Part shown: positions 22,897 to 30,556 of the stretch, one piece after another | How the letters are laid out: each line of letters begins with the position of its first letter | How positions within the stretch are numbered: the stretch's first letter is position 1 | From: JADLEX01 sp964586775 | GTDB taxonomy: Bacteria; Lernaellota; Lernaellaia; JACKCT01 | Assembly: GCA_964586775.1 (NCBI GenBank) | Contig: CAZPJD010000231.1 | Location: 1 to 31,054, forward strand | Direction of reading: 5' to 3' | DNA: 31,054 bases | The notes under the pieces: generated by a model | Database searches by the model: none | Told to the model about the DNA's origin: nothing | The model's input: only the letters and a program-made list of their open reading frames with translations | Made by a program: the position numbers and the translations under genes

Positions 22897-24076
22897 CGAC
22901 AGACGCGGCCGCGGCGCGATGATCGCGCGCCGCGACGAGCCGATCGGCGCACTCGCGCGCGCGGGCATCGGCCGCCATCACGTCGTCGAGGGTGGACAGC
23001 GTGCGGCCCGAAACGGTTTCCACACACTGCCCGTTGATCTTGGCGATATCCTGCCACGCAATGCGGCCCGCGAGGAAGGCGGCCACGGACACCTCGTTCG
23101 CGCCGTTGAGCACGGCGGGCGCGTCGTCAGGCCCTCGCAGGGCATCGTAGGCGAGGCCGAGGCACGCGAAGGCGTCGCGATCGACCTCCATGAAGTTCAG
23201 CCGCCCCACGCGCGCGAGATCGAGGCGCGGCATCACGCCCACAAGCCGCTCGGGGTAGCTGAGCGCGTAACCGATCGGGCCGCGCATGTCGGGCACGCCG
23301 AGCTGTGCGATCACCTGACCGTCCTGAAACTCCACCATCGAGTGGATGATGGATTCCGGGTGGATGACGACATCGATGCGCTCGGGGGGGATGTCGAAAA
23401 GCCAGTGCGCCTCGATGACCTCGAGCCCCTTGTTCATCAGCGTCGACGAATCGATCGTGATCTTCGGGCCCATCTTCCACGTCGGGTGCGCGAGCGCCTC
23501 GTCCAGCGTCGCATTTTCGAGCGAAGCGGACGTTCGCCCGCGGAACGGCCCTCCCGACGCGGTGAGGATGATGCGCTCGATCTCGTCTCGGTTGTGGCCG
23601 ACGAGGCTCTGGAAGATCGCGGAGTGTTCCGAATCGACGGGCAGCATAGGAACGCCGCGAAGTTTTGCGAGGGCGAGAATCAACCGCCCGGCCATCACGA
23701 GCGTTTCTTTGTTGGCGAGGGCGACGGGTTTGCCCGCGTCGATCGCGGCCCAGGTCGGCTGCATCCCCGCGGCCCCGACCACCGCCGAAAACACCATGTC
23801 GGCCTCGGCGACGGTCGCGACTTCGCGGATGCCGGCCTCGCCATGCACGACGCGCGGGGCGTCGGCGCCGAGCAGGTCGCGCAGGCGCGCGGCATCGCCG
23901 TCGTCGCGAAGGCTCACGACGCGCGGACGGAACTCACGCACCTGCTCGGCGACCAGGTCCACCCGACCGCCCGCCGCGAGCGCGCATACGGAGTAACGCC
24001 CCGAATGGGCGCGGACGATGTTGAGGACGTTGACCCCGATCGAGCCGGTGCTGCCGAGGATGGAGATTCGTTTCAT
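22886..24076 (-). CDS. dxr: 1-deoxy-D-xylulose-5-phosphate reductoisomerase
   Basis: The 396-residue product catalyses the NADPH-dependent conversion of DXP to methylerythritol phosphate, the committed step of the MEP isoprenoid pathway. GSTGSIG (8-14) is the NADPH site; ALANKETLVMAG and LPVDSEHSAIFQ carry the metal- and substrate-binding residues. ASGGPFRG and the flexible-loop region HPTWKMGPKITIDSSTLMNK follow, then KGLEVIEAHWLF. Length is normal. The gene lies six bases after the cdsA stop. Together with uppS upstream it groups isoprenoid precursor supply with undecaprenyl synthesis. Its final codons are part of the tandem repeats leading to rseP. Confidence 0.97.
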   Translation of the reverse strand: MKRISILGSTGSIGVNVLNIVRAHSGRYSVCALAAGGRVDLVAEQVREFRPRVVSLRDDGDAARLRDLLGADAPRVVHGEAGIREVATVAEADMVFSAVVGAAGMQPTWAAIDAGKPVALANKETLVMAGRLILALAKLRGVPMLPVDSEHSAIFQSLVGHNRDEIERIILTASGGPFRGRTSASLENATLDEALAHPTWKMGPKITIDSSTLMNKGLEVIEAHWLFDIPPERIDVVIHPESIIHSMVEFQDGQVIAQLGVPDMRGPIGYALSYPERLVGVMPRLDLARVGRLNFMEVDRDAFACLGLAYDALRGPDDAPAVLNGANEVSVAAFLAGRIAWQDIAKINGQCVETVSGRTLSTLDDVMAADARARECADRLVAARDHRAAAASVAHA

Positions 24077-24082
24077 GCCCTC

Positions 24083-24913
24083 TCACGACGCGGCGACGCG
24101 CAAAGGTCCGTTCAGAAGAGCGTAATAATACACGATGGGCGCGGTGAAGAGGATGGAGTCGATCCGGTCGAGCACACCGCCGTGGCCCGGCAGGAACATC
24201 CCCGAGTCCTTCACGTTTGCGCCGCGCTTGAGGGCCGATTCCACCAGGTCGCCAATCGGCCCGAAAATTCCGACCAGTGCCCCCAAAATGAGGCCGTCCT
24301 GCCAGAGCCAGATTTCGGAAAACCACGCCACGCCGAGGCCGAACGCGATCGTGCAGATGAAGCCGCCGACAAGACCTTCCCATGTTTTCCCGGCCGAAAC
24401 CGCCGGCCAGAGCTTTCGCCGTCCCCAAAGACTGCCCGCGAAAAACGCCCCCGCGTCCCCCGCCCACGTGAGAGCGAACAGAAGAAAAAGCAGTTTGGTG
24501 TTGCCCAAGGCCGGTTCGAGCCGCTTGATGGCCACGACCACACCGACGAGCAGGCCCACGTAGACCGCGCCGAAAACGACTTTCGCGGTGGACGTGTAGA
24601 TGGTCGCGAGATCGCGTTCCGTGAACAGGAGAGCGGACATCGTGAGGACGACGATCGCGCCCAGCGCGCCCACGGTCGCTTCCATGATGCCCGTTTGCGA
24701 GGCCGCGCACGCGAAAACGCTCGCGATCACCAAAAGCGTCTGCTCGAATTTTTGCCCCGGCAACACCAATCGACCGAGTTCGTACGCTCCGACCAGCGCG
24801 CCGAGCGGCAGGGCGAGCGCGAGGAAGTACTCGGGCTTTCCCCAGCCCACGAGCCACGCGAACGCCGGGATCAGCGCGAGCGCGGCGGTGATCTTCTTCT
24901 TGTCCATCGCCAT
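24083..24913 (-). CDS. cdsA: Phosphatidate cytidylyltransferase
   Basis: The 276-residue inner-membrane protein has about eight helices. The C-terminal family signature is GDLVESALKRGANVKDSG followed by LPGHGGVLDRIDSILF, which holds the Asp residues that bind Mg/CTP. It makes CDP-diacylglycerol from phosphatidate and CTP, the substrate of PssA encoded further down the same block. A GGGAG site (24921-24925) stands seven bases before ATG 24913; an internal Met two codons on is a less likely start. It begins 12 bases after the uppS stop. Confidence 0.95.
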   Translation of the reverse strand: MAMDKKKITAALALIPAFAWLVGWGKPEYFLALALPLGALVGAYELGRLVLPGQKFEQTLLVIASVFACAASQTGIMEATVGALGAIVVLTMSALLFTERDLATIYTSTAKVVFGAVYVGLLVGVVVAIKRLEPALGNTKLLFLLFALTWAGDAGAFFAGSLWGRRKLWPAVSAGKTWEGLVGGFICTIAFGLGVAWFSEIWLWQDGLILGALVGIFGPIGDLVESALKRGANVKDSGMFLPGHGGVLDRIDSILFTAPIVYYYALLNGPLRVAAS

Positions 24914-24925
24914 GAAAAAGCTCCC

Positions 24926-25690
24926 TTAGGTCGTCGATTCGGAGCGGATCTGCTGACCCGTCTTGCCGAACCGGCGTTCGCGGCGCGCGTAGTCGAAGAT
25001 GGCCGCGTGAAGCTCGGCGGGACCGAAGTCCGGCCACAGCGTCGGCGTCACGTGGATCTCCGAATACGCGAGCTGCCAGAGGAGAAAATTGGAAATGCGC
25101 AGCTCGCCGCTGGTGCGTACGAGCAGATCGGGATCGGGCATGTCGTGCGTGTCGAGCTCGTTCGCAAAAGCCGTTTCGTCGATGGCGGCCGGATCCATCG
25201 CGCCGGCCCGCGCGCGTTCGGCGAGTTTGCGCGCGGCGTTCACGATCTCGTCGCGACCGCTGTACGACAGCGCGATGGTGAGCACGAGGCCGCGACCGCC
25301 CGACGTGGCGCGAATGGTCTCGTCGATGGCGTCGCGCGTGTCCTTGGGGATGCGATCGACCGCGCCGATGACGTTCAGACGCACGCCGTTTTGGAGCAGC
25401 TCGGGCAGTTCGGATTTCACGTAACTCTTGAGCAGCCGCCACAGCCCCGAGACCTCTCCCGCGGGACGACTCCAGTTTTCGGTGGAGAAGGCGTAAAGCG
25501 TGAGATAGGCGATGCCGAGGCGGTGGCATTCGCGCACGGTTTCGCGCACGGCGATGATGCCCTTGCGATGTCCGAACAGGCGGTGACGCCTGCGCTCGTT
25601 TGCCCAGCGCCCGTTGCCGTCCATGATGACCGCGATGTGCCGGGGGCGGCGCTCCGGGGGAAGCTCCAGCACTTGTTGACGTGTGAGCAC
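24926..25690 (-). CDS. uppS: Undecaprenyl (isoprenyl) diphosphate synthase, cis-prenyltransferase
   Basis: The 254-residue product has HIAVIMDGNGRWA at 18-30 (catalytic Asp24), followed by GHRKG, then YLTLYAFSTENW, and a C-terminal PDLLVRTSGELRISNFLLWQ with the substrate-binding RxSGxxRxSxF pattern. It condenses isopentenyl diphosphate onto farnesyl diphosphate to build the C55 carrier for peptidoglycan and O-antigen. I chose GTG 25690, with GGGGGG (complement of 25696-25701) five bases upstream, giving normal family length. The reading frame stays open to 25807, but that start would overlap frr and add 39 basic residues without support. Confidence 0.95.
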   Translation of the reverse strand: MLTRQQVLELPPERRPRHIAVIMDGNGRWANERRRHRLFGHRKGIIAVRETVRECHRLGIAYLTLYAFSTENWSRPAGEVSGLWRLLKSYVKSELPELLQNGVRLNVIGAVDRIPKDTRDAIDETIRATSGGRGLVLTIALSYSGRDEIVNAARKLAERARAGAMDPAAIDETAFANELDTHDMPDPDLLVRTSGELRISNFLLWQLAYSEIHVTPTLWPDFGPAELHAAIFDYARRERRFGKTGQQIRSESTT

Positions 25691-25760
25691 GCGATCCCCC
25701 CGGTTGGAAAACAGGTCCGACGCGATCGCGCCTTCGCGAGCGCGATCGAAACGGACCCGG

Positions 25761-26318
25761 TCAGATCTCCATGACCTCTTTTTCCTTGCGCTCCGTGATC
25801 TCGTCAACCTTGCGAATGTATTCGTCGTGCGCCTTCTGCACTTTTTCCTGCGCGCGGCGCGAATCGTCCTCGGAGATGTCGCCGTCCTTCTCGAAGGACT
25901 TGAGCGTCTCGATCGCGTCGCGGCGCTCCTTGCGCACCTGGATCTTGCACTCCTCGGCGAGCTTCTTGAGCTGCTTGACGATGTCGCGGCGGCGATCCTC
26001 GGTCAGGGGCGGAAACGCCAGACGGATGACCTTGCCATCGCTGGCGGGCGAGATGCCGAGGGTCGATTTCTGGATCGCCTTCTCGATCGCGCCGACCTGT
26101 CCCTGATCCCAGGGCACGATCACGATGAGCCGGTTTTCGGGCACGCTCACCGACGCCATCTGGTTGATGGGCGTCGCGCTGCCGTAATAGTCCACGCGGA
26201 TGCCCTCGAGCAGCGCGGGATTGGCGCGCCCGGTGCGCAACTTGGACAGTTCGCGGTTGAACGCATCGATGCCCTTTTTCAGGCCGTCGTCCAGAGCCTC
26301 GAGCACTTCATTCGTCAT
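25761..26318 (-). CDS. frr: Ribosome recycling factor
   Basis: The 185-residue product matches RRF length exactly. It has LRTGRANPALLEGIRVDYYG near residues 27-46, the PWDQG region, LTEDRRRDIVKQLKK and the terminal helix. With EF-G it splits post-termination ribosomes. The start ATG 26318 has GGAGAGG five or so bases upstream and overlaps the pyrH stop by 11 bases, so translation is coupled. There is a 70-base gap to uppS that contains the latter's ribosome site. Confidence 0.97.
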   Translation of the reverse strand: MTNEVLEALDDGLKKGIDAFNRELSKLRTGRANPALLEGIRVDYYGSATPINQMASVSVPENRLIVIVPWDQGQVGAIEKAIQKSTLGISPASDGKVIRLAFPPLTEDRRRDIVKQLKKLAEECKIQVRKERRDAIETLKSFEKDGDISEDDSRRAQEKVQKAHDEYIRKVDEITERKEKEVMEI

Positions 26319-27039
26319 CGGCCTCTCCGATCGTCGTGCCGATCGGCTCGCCGCACAGGGCGCGCACGATGTTTCCGGGCACGGACATGTTGAACACGTT
26401 GATCGGCGTCTTGTTCTCGGCGCACAGCGAAATCGCGGTGGCATCCATGACGCGCAGGTGCTGACGCAGCACGTCGTCGTAGGTCAGGGACTCGAAACGC
26501 ACCGCGTCGGCGTTCTTCGCGGGATCGGAATCGTACACGCCGTCCACCTTGGTGGCCTTGAAGAGGCACGACGCCCCGATCTCCGCGGCGCGCAGGGCGG
26601 CGGCGGTGTCGGTGGAAAAAAACGGCGAGCCGGTGCCCGCCGCGAGCAGCACCACGATCTTGTGCGAAAGGTGCCGCCGCGCGCGAAGCCGAATGTAGGG
26701 CTCGGCGATCTGCTTCATCTCGATGGCGGTCATGACGCGCGTGGGAATGCCGAGCCGGCCGAGCGCGTCGGACATGGCCAGGCAGTTCATGACCGTGGCG
26801 AGCATGCCCATCGTGTCTGCGGTCGCGCGGTCCATGCCCTTGGAACTGGCCGCGACCCCGCGAAAGATATTTCCGCCACCGATGACAACGGCCAACTCGA
26901 CCCCGCGGGCGTGCACGTCGCGGATCTCGCCCGCGACGCGCTCGATCACGGCCGGATCGATGCCGTACCCGGTGTCGCCCATCAGGGCTTCGCCCGACAG
27001 CTTCAGCAGGACCCGGCGTGGCTGGCCCGATCCCGGCAT
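26308..27039 (-). CDS. pyrH: UMP kinase
   Basis: The 243-residue product is a bacterial hexameric UMP kinase of the amino-acid kinase fold: LLKLSGEALMG at 11-21, VIGGGNIFRG, a DRATADTMGMLATVMN allosteric/UMP region, and KATKVDGVYDSDP. It phosphorylates UMP to UDP, with UTP and GTP regulating the family. ATG 27039 lies three bases after the tsf stop. The order rpsB-tsf-pyrH-frr is highly conserved in bacteria and supports the call. Confidence 0.97.
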   Translation of the reverse strand: MPGSGQPRRVLLKLSGEALMGDTGYGIDPAVIERVAGEIRDVHARGVELAVVIGGGNIFRGVAASSKGMDRATADTMGMLATVMNCLAMSDALGRLGIPTRVMTAIEMKQIAEPYIRLRARRHLSHKIVVLLAAGTGSPFFSTDTAAALRAAEIGASCLFKATKVDGVYDSDPAKNADAVRFESLTYDDVLRQHLRVMDATAISLCAENKTPINVFNMSVPGNIVRALCGEPIGTTIGEADDE

Positions 27040-27042
27040 GGG

Positions 27043-27642
27043 TCAGCCGACCTCGCCGACCTTGAAGCGCATGAAGCGCGAGATTTCGATCTTCTCGCCC
27101 ATCTTCGCCAAAAGGTCCGCGACGAGATCGCTGATGGTCTTCTCCTGATCCTTCACGAACTTTTGCTGGAGCAGGCAGTTGTCTTCGTAGAACTTGTGGA
27201 GCTTGCCCTCGGCGATCTTGACGAGTACCTGCTCGGGCTTGCCGCTCTGGCGCGCCTCTTCCATGTAGATCGATTTCTCGTGCTCGATCACGTCCGCGGG
27301 CACGTCCTCGGGCTTGACCCAACGCGGGCTCGACGCCGCGATGTGCATCGCGATGTCCTTGGCCACGTGCAGGAATTCCTCGTTACGCGCCACGAAATCG
27401 GTTTCGCAGTTGAGCTCGACCATCACGCCGATCGACGCGCCCGTGTGGATGTAGTGGCCCACGACGCCCTGCGCGGCGGTGCGTTCGGCGCGTTTGGCGC
27501 CCTTGGCGATGCCCTTCTTACGCAGGTAGTCGACCGCGGCGTCGAAGTCGCCGCCCGTTTCTTCGAGGGCCTTTTTGCAGTCCATCATCCCGACGCCGGT
27601 CTGCTCGCGCAGCTTTTTCACGATCTCGGCGGAAATCGTCAT
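27043..27642 (-). CDS. tsf: Translation elongation factor Ts (short form)
   Basis: The 199-residue product has the UBA-like N-terminus TGVGMMDCKKALEE and the core ELNCETDFVARNEEF, which exchange GDP for GTP on EF-Tu. It is about 80 residues shorter than E. coli EF-Ts, resembling the compact Thermus-type and several deltaproteobacterial forms that keep one core subdomain. Start ATG 27642 has GAGGAGAAGG upstream. It is separated from rpsB by 74 bases holding hairpins and a T-run. Confidence 0.96.
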   Translation of the reverse strand: MTISAEIVKKLREQTGVGMMDCKKALEETGGDFDAAVDYLRKKGIAKGAKRAERTAAQGVVGHYIHTGASIGVMVELNCETDFVARNEEFLHVAKDIAMHIAASSPRWVKPEDVPADVIEHEKSIYMEEARQSGKPEQVLVKIAEGKLHKFYEDNCLLQQKFVKDQEKTISDLVADLLAKMGEKIEISRFMRFKVGEVG

Positions 27643-27673
27643 GACCTTCTCCTCAATCCGTCAAAACGGTGTG

Positions 27674-27728
27674 GGGCGGCGATATCGGCCGCCCGAAAAA
27701 ATTGCGATGGCCGGAATCAGGATTCCGG
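27674..27728 (-). promoter_or_regulatory. Hairpins and T-run in the rpsB-tsf intercistronic region
   Basis: On the minus strand an inverted repeat CCGGAATC/GATTCCGG (27711-27728) straddles the rpsB stop codon. Nine bases later a run of six T appears, then a second hairpin GGGCGGC/GCCGCCC (27674-27694, 7-base loop). The first hairpin plus delayed T-run resembles a leaky terminator, the second a processing or anti-termination stem. Either could set the S2:EF-Ts ratio. The stems are visible; the function is inference. Confidence 0.45.
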
Positions 27729-28601
27729 GGTTTCTTCGGCGTGCTCGGCGGCGTGATCGGCCTCGTCAGTTTCCTCTCCGGGCACCATGGTGCGGTGACG
27801 CACCTTCACCTCGACGCCGGGCAGCGGTTCTTCCTGAACCAACTGCTCGACCGGTCGCGTGGACCGGGAGGGCGCGCCCTTGGATGCCTGATCGCCGCGA
27901 TCCTCGGCGCGGATGCGTTCCTCGAAGAACCGACGGCCCTCGATGACCGCATCGGCCATGGCGGTCGAAAACAGCGTGATCGCGCGGATCGCGTCGTCAT
28001 TGCCCGGGATGGGGTAGGTGATGCGCGACGGGTCGCAGTTCGTGTCGACGACGGCGACGATGGGGATTCCCAGCGACGTCACCTCATCCACCGCGATGTG
28101 CTCCTTGCGCGGATCGATGATGAAAACCGCGGAAGGCAGGCCGTGCATCTCCTTGATGCCGCCGAAGCTCTTGAGCATCTTCACCCGCTCTTTTTCCATG
28201 AGCAGCGTTTCTTTCTTGGTCGCCTGGCCCCAGTCGTTCTTGGAAGCCATGTCCTCGAGCCGCTTGAGCTTGGCGACGGAGATCTGCACCGTCTGGAAGT
28301 TCGTGAGCAGTCCGCCGGGCCAGCGGTTGTTGACGTACGGCATCTTGCAGCGCGACGCCTGCTCGGCGATCACCGTCTGCGCCGCCGGCTTGGTGCCGAT
28401 GAACAGGATCGTGCCGCCCTGCGCGGAGGACTCGGCGACGAACCGGTAGGCCGCGGTGAATTTGCGGAGCGAGTGCTCCAGATTGATGATGTGAATGCCG
28501 TTCCGATCGCCGAAAATGAACGGCTTCATCTTGGGATTCCACCGGCTGGTCTGGTGACCGAAGTGGACTCCCGCCTCGAGCATCTGCTTCATCGTGATCA
28601 T
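27717..28601 (-). CDS. rpsB: 30S ribosomal protein S2
   Basis: The 294-residue product starts MITMKQMLEAGVHFGHQT and contains NRWPGGLLTNFQT, KSFGGIKEMHGLPSAVFIIDPRKE and VDTNCDPSRITYPIPGNDDA, all S2 hallmarks. Residues 1-235 form the conserved protein. The last ~59 residues are an extra charged tail (rich in Glu and Pro, ending HAEETPES) not present in E. coli S2 and probably disordered. GGAGG four bases before ATG 28601 gives a strong start. It heads the long minus-strand housekeeping block. Confidence 0.97.
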   Translation of the reverse strand: MITMKQMLEAGVHFGHQTSRWNPKMKPFIFGDRNGIHIINLEHSLRKFTAAYRFVAESSAQGGTILFIGTKPAAQTVIAEQASRCKMPYVNNRWPGGLLTNFQTVQISVAKLKRLEDMASKNDWGQATKKETLLMEKERVKMLKSFGGIKEMHGLPSAVFIIDPRKEHIAVDEVTSLGIPIVAVVDTNCDPSRITYPIPGNDDAIRAITLFSTAMADAVIEGRRFFEERIRAEDRGDQASKGAPSRSTRPVEQLVQEEPLPGVEVKVRHRTMVPGEETDEADHAAEHAEETPES

Positions 28602-28815
28602 CGTTCCTCCGGTTCGTCCTCCACCGTCGTTCAGCCCGAACGCAAAACCCCGCGCGCTCGCGCGAAGGCACCGTTGCGTCGGTCCCGAGGTGTGTGTAAT
28701 GGCCCGATTATTCGGGCGTTTTCGTGCGCCCAGACGCGTTCGTGGGCGTTAAAAGCGGCGCTTGTTTAGCACGGGACCGGCGAATAGGCAAGGCGGGTTC
28801 GCAGCCTCGCCGCAG
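28602..28815 (-). promoter_or_regulatory. rpsB leader and promoter region
   Basis: This 214-base gap between the GNAT gene stop and rpsB holds a candidate promoter on the minus strand (TTGCCT at 28786-28791 and TAAACA at 28763-28768, 17 bases apart; only moderate matches). Downstream is a perfect GCCCGA-ATAA-TCGGGC hairpin (28702-28717). A GC-rich CGCGCGAGCGCGCG element (near 28651-28665) followed by GGGGTTTTG comes next. A structured leader could serve S2 autoregulation, as known for rpsB in other bacteria, but I see no named motif. Confidence 0.4.
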
Positions 28816-29352
28816 CTATCGGGGGCGTTCCACGAACGCCGCGTGAATCGTGGACATCGAAAGATAAAGCCTCTTGGGCCAAGCGTCGCCGCCGACCGGG
28901 ATGAAGTCGTATTTCGAGTAGAACGATTCGGCCGCCCGGTCCTTGGCGTCAACGACAACGCCCAAACACCCCAGAATCCTCGCCGCGTCGATGACCCGTC
29001 GCAGGGCGTCCAAGACGAGAAGTTCCCCGAATCCGCGTCCTTGTGCCCGCGCGTCGACCGCGAGTCTCCCGATAAGCGCGACGGGAAGCGGGTATTTCGG
29101 GAACCGCTCCTGGTCGACCGCCGCGATTTGCGAGGACTCGATGATCGCGATGCTCAGTGTGTAGAAACCCAGCACGAGCGGCAGATCGGGGTCGTCGTCG
29201 TCGCCGCGCCGAAGCACGTAGGTGCGTCCGATGCCCCGGGCGTCGTTCGACAACGCATGGCGGCGAAGATAAAGATCGAGATCCGAGCGACCGCACGAGA
29301 AATCTGACTTTGCATCCAATGGATCGATCGTCTTGACAACGCGACGCGTCAT
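28816..29352 (-). CDS. GNAT acetyltransferase, TacT/AtaT-like toxin candidate
   Basis: The 178-residue product has the GNAT acetyl-CoA loop in LAVDARAQGRGFGELL (near residues 97-112) and the domain layout of tRNA-acetylating type II toxins: FSCGRSDLDLYLRRHA near the N-terminus, and FYTLSIAII before the core. The C-terminal strand SFYSKYDFIPV is also typical. Such toxins acetylate aminoacyl-tRNA and block translation. ATG 29352 has AGGTGG eight bases upstream; GTG 29364, touching the upstream stop, is an alternative start adding four residues. It directly follows an RHH-type gene, the usual antitoxin-toxin order. Toxicity itself is inferred from family and context. Confidence 0.78.
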   Translation of the reverse strand: MTRRVVKTIDPLDAKSDFSCGRSDLDLYLRRHALSNDARGIGRTYVLRRGDDDDPDLPLVLGFYTLSIAIIESSQIAAVDQERFPKYPLPVALIGRLAVDARAQGRGFGELLVLDALRRVIDAARILGCLGVVVDAKDRAAESFYSKYDFIPVGGDAWPKRLYLSMSTIHAAFVERPR

Positions 29353-29364
29353 CTCCGCGCCCAC

Positions 29365-29709
29365 CTAACGTTCGGTGCGAGCCACAATACGACGCAGACG
29401 CGGGCCGGGGGCCGGCGGGCTATCGTTCAGCGCCTGAATCGCCTCGATCTCTTCCAGGGGCAGATCGAGTTTCATCGGGGTACGCGCCCATTCCAGCGCC
29501 GCGAGTGTCGGTGTTGAGATTTCGCAAGCGGGCGAGTTCTCACCTGGTTCGAGCGTGACGACTCTGCGACCACGTCGAACTTCGAGAATGGCCTTTAGAA
29601 AGAGGGCAAGAGCCTCGTCGATCACCTGGCTCTTGCTCATCCCGAGTTCCTTTGCCAGATCCACGATGGCGTTTCCGCGATTGTCCGGTACGGTGGCTTC
29701 CAGGCGCAT
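29365..29709 (-). CDS. Ribbon-helix-helix antitoxin-like protein
   Basis: The 114-residue product begins with an RHH-type DNA-binding unit: strand MRLEATVPD, then helices around NAIVDLAKELGMSKSQVIDE and ALALFLKAI (residues 1-42). The middle contains GRRVVTLEPG, and the Pro/Arg-rich C-terminus would be the toxin-binding part. ATG 29709 is supported by GGAGG eight bases upstream; TTG 29715 lies too close to that site. The TAG stop at 29365-29367 abuts the toxin gene. The start region is an imperfect palindrome suitable for autorepression. Family naming beyond RHH is uncertain. Confidence 0.68.
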   Translation of the reverse strand: MRLEATVPDNRGNAIVDLAKELGMSKSQVIDEALALFLKAILEVRRGRRVVTLEPGENSPACEISTPTLAALEWARTPMKLDLPLEEIEAIQALNDSPPAPGPRLRRIVARTER

Positions 29710-29711
29710 GG

Positions 29712-29745
29712 TCAATTCCTCCCCTCATATTTGAGGGATAATTGA
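29712..29745 (-). promoter_or_regulatory. Palindromic operator candidate upstream of the antitoxin gene
   Basis: Nested inverted repeats: inner CCCTCA/TGAGGG (29722-29727 and 29732-29737) with a four-base centre, outer TCAATT/AATTGA (29712-29717 and 29740-29745), offset by one base. The element overlaps the Shine-Dalgarno of the antitoxin and is AT-rich compared with its surroundings, as expected for an RHH autorepressor site. Confidence 0.55.
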
Positions 29746-29794
29746 GGATGCCACGCTTTTCCGTCGATTGCAATCCGGCGTCGTTTTTCGACTT

Positions 29795-30436
29795 TCAAAA
29801 TCGACGAGTGCTTGTCGACGCCCGGAACCCCCGGCCCAGCACGTAGATCTCGCGGCTGTCGCGGCGAACGGCGTCGGGACGAACGAGGTCGAGCGACGCG
29901 AACATCCCCCGCACTTCGTCGAACCACCCCTTCGTGTCGCCGCCCTGAAAGACCTTGCAGACAAACGTGCCGCCATCGCGCAGGTGCGTCCGTGCGGCGT
30001 CCACCGCGGCGCTGGAAAGGTCCAGGCTTCGCGCCTCATCCACGTCGCGGATGCCGGTGGTCGACGGAGCCATGTCGGAGAGCACCACGTCGAACCCCCC
30101 GGCGGCGATGCGCGCCAGTTCGTCTCGTGCGTCGAAGATGCTCATGGTCAGGATCGTCGAGTTCGGCATCGGCGGATTCATTGCGGTGATGTCGATGCCG
30201 ACCACGCGGCCCGAAGCGCCCACCGCCCGCGCCGCGTATTTCGCCCACGACCCCGGCGCGCACCCGAGATCGAGCACGGCCATGCCCGGCGCGAGGATAT
30301 GGTGCCGCCGGTCGAGTTCCTCGAGCTTGAAGACCGACCGCGCGGCGAACCCGGCCTTCTTGGCCTTGTCGGTGTAGTGATCCGGCTTTCGACGATCGCG
30401 CTTGTTGCTGGAGACCATGTTGACGCTCGCTTTCAT
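29795..30436 (-). CDS. rlmE: 23S rRNA (uridine-2'-O-)-methyltransferase RlmE/FtsJ
   Basis: The 213-residue product has the RrmJ/FtsJ layout: ARSVFKLEE with catalytic Lys37, SAM-binding VLDLGCAPGSWAKY at 54-67, LSDMAPSTTG with Asp121, FVCKVFQGGD with Lys161, and SREIYVLGRG with Glu196, the complete K-D-K-E tetrad. It methylates U2552 in the A-loop of 23S rRNA (E. coli numbering) during late 50S assembly. Start ATG 30436 has a weak ribosome site; ATG 30418 (MVSSNKRDR) is a possible alternative. It is not in an obvious operon with its neighbours. Confidence 0.93.
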   Translation of the reverse strand: MKASVNMVSSNKRDRRKPDHYTDKAKKAGFAARSVFKLEELDRRHHILAPGMAVLDLGCAPGSWAKYAARAVGASGRVVGIDITAMNPPMPNSTILTMSIFDARDELARIAAGGFDVVLSDMAPSTTGIRDVDEARSLDLSSAAVDAARTHLRDGGTFVCKVFQGGDTKGWFDEVRGMFASLDLVRPDAVRRDSREIYVLGRGFRASTSTRRF

Positions 30437-30556
30437 GGCGCCGATTGACGGACGCCGCGCAAACGCGGAGAATGCCGTTGGAGGCTCAGCCGAGGGGCGC
30501 GTTGGTTTTGGCCAACCCGCTCCAAGGGCATTGCCTCCTTTTTCGTTTCATCCTTT

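Noticed and set aside
22892..25774. A 960-codon plus-strand open frame opposite dxr, cdsA and uppS
   Set aside because: Same reason: the opposite strand encodes three well-recognised enzymes, and this frame has no ribosome site or domain pattern.
25691..25807. Extended uppS N-terminus up to 25807
   Set aside because: Overlaps frr, adds an Arg/Ser-rich stretch not found in UppS, and ignores the G-rich ribosome site before GTG 25690.
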